64,000 nt of DNA, taken from the NCBI GenBank assembly GCA_016875875.1, contig VGOP01000004.1:1-64000 (forward strand), written 5' to 3'. This DNA comes from Chloroflexota bacterium (lineage in GTDB: Bacteria; Chloroflexota; Dehalococcoidia; GIF9; UBA5629). The notes beneath the pieces were generated by a model that was not told where the DNA came from, did no database searches, and saw only the letters and a program-made list of their open reading frames with translations. Made by a program: the position numbers and the translations under genes. Positions 62,124 to 64,000 of this stretch are shown in pieces. Each line of letters opens with the position of its first letter. Positions within the stretch are counted from its first letter, which is position 1.

Positions 62124-63829
62124 CGAGCCAAAAACACGATATTATAGTTCTGGGATCGGGACTTGCCGGACTACGTGCTGCCATAGAAGCTGCCCGAAAT
62201 CCAGACCTCGATGTTGCCATCGTCTCCAAAGTTCAGTTGATGCGTTCTCACTCAGTCTGCGCCGAGGGTGGTACTGCAGCAGTCATGCAGCCGGATGAAG
62301 GAGACAGCTTTGAACTCCACTCCTGGGATACAGTCAGAGGTGCGGACTTCCTTTGCGACCAGGACGTGGTGAAGCACTTCGTCGAAGAGGCACCTAGCGA
62401 AATATTGCTATTAGAGCACTGGGGCATACCCTGGTCACGGCGTCCGGATGGACGCATCGCTCAACGACCATTCGGCGGCCATAGCTATGACCGCGCAGTC
62501 TTCGCTGCCGATAAGACAGGCTTTGCCGAAATGCAGACTCTCTACGACACTTTACAGAAATATGCCAATATACGCAGATACGATGAATGCTACGTTAGCT
62601 CCATCCTAACAAAAGACAATTCATTCTGCGGCGTAACTGCCTGGGATCTAACCAGTGGTGAGTTCTTCCTGATTCAAGGCAAGGCTCTAATCATCGCTAC
62701 CGGTGGTGCTTGCCGCATGTTCGGCTTCACTACTTATTCTCTTACTGCGACAGGCGATGGCCTAGCCATGGCTTATCGGGCCGGATTGCCTATCAAGGAT
62801 CTGGAGTTCGTCCAGTTTCATCCCACCGGACTGGTGCCCTCCGGCATCCTGATTACAGAGGCGGCACGAGGTGAAGGCGGCTATCTGCTCAATAACAAAG
62901 ATGAAAGATTTATGGAAAAATACGCTCCGTCTAAGATGGAGGTAGCCCCTCGAGACATTGTCTCCCGCTCTGAGATGACTGAAATCGAGGTGGGAAGAGG
63001 ATTCCAGGGTCCCGATGGTCTCGATTATGTTCACATCGACCTGCGTCATCTCGGCGCTGCGAAAATCAACGAACGGCTGCCGATGATTCGAGAGGTCGCT
63101 ATGAAGTTCAACTTCATCGACCCCATCTACAAACCAATACCCATTCGTCCCGCCGCTCACTATTTTATGGGCGGCATCCACACCGACATTAACGGAGCTA
63201 CACCAATAGAAGGCATCTGGGCAGCCGGCGAGGCCGCCTGTGTATCGCTCCATGGCGCCAATCGCCTCGGCTCCAATTCAACCACAGAATGCCTTGTCTG
63301 GGGAAAGAAAACCGGAGATGAAGCCGCTAAGTATGTCTCTAAACAGAAGACTCCGCGTCCAGCACCTAAAGAAGCTACATTAAAGGATGAAGAGGCGCGA
63401 GTCTTCAATAGGTTTAGCTCTGACGGCAAAGAAAGCGCCTATGCTCTACGCAGGGAACTGCAGAAAACAATGGATAGTAAGGTAGGTGTATTCCGCACCG
63501 GCTCGGAACTAAAAGCAGCCCTGCATAAGATAATAGAGATAAAGCAGTGCCTGCCTGATGTCAAAGTCAAAGACCGCGGACGCATATATAATACTGACCT
63601 GCTCAGCGCCTTAGAAGCCGATAACCTGCTTGACCTGGCTGAAATCATCGTCGCCGGAGCTCTAGCCCGCACCGAATCCCGAGGAGCTCACTCTCGACGA
63701 GATTTTCCCAATCGTGACGATGTCAACTGGCTCAAACATACCCTGGCTCACTACACACCAAAAGGACCGCGGCTCGATTACATGCCCGTAACCATCACCA
63801 TGTGGCAGCCGGTAGAAAGGAAATATTAG
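62120..63829 (+). CDS. sdhA: Succinate dehydrogenase/fumarate reductase flavoprotein subunit
   Basis: A 569-residue FAD subunit. The FAD motif is VLGSGLAGLRAAIEAARN, SHSVCAEGGTAAV surrounds the FAD-linking histidine, and FHPTGLVPSGILITEAARGEGGYLLN is the catalytic region with its arginine. The NRLGSNSTTECLVWGKKTG segment follows. It starts at GTG 62120 with AAGGAGG before it and overlaps the fumarase stop. Oxidises succinate or reduces fumarate at the membrane with the next subunits. Confidence 0.93.
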   Translation: MTSQKHDIIVLGSGLAGLRAAIEAARNPDLDVAIVSKVQLMRSHSVCAEGGTAAVMQPDEGDSFELHSWDTVRGADFLCDQDVVKHFVEEAPSEILLLEHWGIPWSRRPDGRIAQRPFGGHSYDRAVFAADKTGFAEMQTLYDTLQKYANIRRYDECYVSSILTKDNSFCGVTAWDLTSGEFFLIQGKALIIATGGACRMFGFTTYSLTATGDGLAMAYRAGLPIKDLEFVQFHPTGLVPSGILITEAARGEGGYLLNNKDERFMEKYAPSKMEVAPRDIVSRSEMTEIEVGRGFQGPDGLDYVHIDLRHLGAAKINERLPMIREVAMKFNFIDPIYKPIPIRPAAHYFMGGIHTDINGATPIEGIWAAGEAACVSLHGANRLGSNSTTECLVWGKKTGDEAAKYVSKQKTPRPAPKEATLKDEEARVFNRFSSDGKESAYALRRELQKTMDSKVGVFRTGSELKAALHKIIEIKQCLPDVKVKDRGRIYNTDLLSALEADNLLDLAEIIVAGALARTESRGAHSRRDFPNRDDVNWLKHTLAHYTPKGPRLDYMPVTITMWQPVERKY

Positions 63830-63838
63830 GGACTAAAC

Positions 63839-64000
63839 ATGAGACAGATACAGCCACGACAAAACCATCTAGGCATTGGCGGCTGGGTATGGGCAGGCAA
63901 TTACAAACTAGAGCGTTACCTGTACATACTGCACCGGGTAACTGGACTGGGAATCTTGCTCTTCCTACTGATACATCTGACCATGACAACCATTTTCCGT
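63839..64000 (+). CDS. sdhC: Succinate dehydrogenase cytochrome b subunit (partial, runs off the window)
   Basis: 54 codons of an open frame from ATG 63839. ILHRVTGLGILLFLLIHL has the SdhC pattern, an HRxTG motif for quinone/haem contact and an H in the following helix. The 3' part lies past the window. It begins 10 bases after sdhA. Confidence 0.85.
   Translation, partial: MRQIQPRQNHLGIGGWVWAGNYKLERYLYILHRVTGLGILLFLLIHLTMTTIFR

Overview
The window reads as a slow-growing anaerobic or microaerophilic member of the Chloroflexota, most likely of the Dehalococcoidia. This is an inference from the gene content: a 4-hydroxybutyryl-CoA dehydratase with all its cluster ligands, several acyl-CoA enzymes, a decarboxylase/transcarboxylase set, a 23S rRNA gene with no 5S gene behind it, and many REP-like palindromes. 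No database search was possible. Coding density is high, with about 45 credible protein genes on both strands.

Region 1 (1-11.1 kb): the 3' end of a 23S rRNA gene and an initiator tRNA are followed by a minus-strand signalling run. It comprises an orphan NMT1/SsuA-like binding lipoprotein, a 1.2-kb-residue-class sensor kinase (Cache-HAMP-PAS-PAS-GAF-PAS-kinase), a CheY-like regulator and two related REC-containing kinases. Two small genes sit inside this run, each wrapped in its own family of short repeats: a GIY-YIG nuclease between REP-like hairpins, and a four-helix-bundle (S23-like) protein between GACTGYYGACTG repeats. A 19-bp exact copy of the tRNA 3' end lies at 11025-11043, so the whole run may be a decayed tRNA-integrated island.

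Region 2 (11.1-17.4 kb): a 7TM sensor lacking any kinase domain, a zinc-ribbon protein, an RRM RNA-binding protein, a primary-type sigma factor, an HD-GYP phosphodiesterase, and AbfD coupled to a small cysteine-rich protein.

Region 3 (17.6-31.7 kb): a four-gene pentoside operon (isomerase, FGGY kinase, GH3 glycosidase, membrane DUF3604 protein), then aquaporin, a HerA/DUF853-like ATPase, cysteine synthase, an HDAC-fold deacetylase and membrane proteins.

Region 4 (31.8-45.6 kb): two acyl-CoA dehydrogenases, the two E1 subunits of a 2-oxoacid dehydrogenase, a beta-CASP nuclease, LOG, zf-TFIIB, LemA, HtpX, a crotonase, a GNAT and two M20 peptidases.

Region 5 (45.7-49.9 kb) looks accessory. It holds an MscS channel, a secreted repeat protein under a consensus promoter, a remnant of a second MscS gene, and a degenerate HD-phosphohydrolase reading frame split by a frameshift.

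Region 6 (50-64 kb): an RNase J-like enzyme, Trm112-like protein, a folP-folK-queD group, then a long plus-strand central-carbon operon. That operon encodes a carboxyltransferase (12S-like), a small linker protein, a biotinylated 5S-like subunit, the two aconitase-family subunits, isocitrate dehydrogenase, malate dehydrogenase, fumarase alpha, and succinate dehydrogenase flavoprotein and cytochrome b. Together these would connect propionyl/methylmalonyl-CoA, oxaloacetate and the dicarboxylic arm of the TCA cycle.
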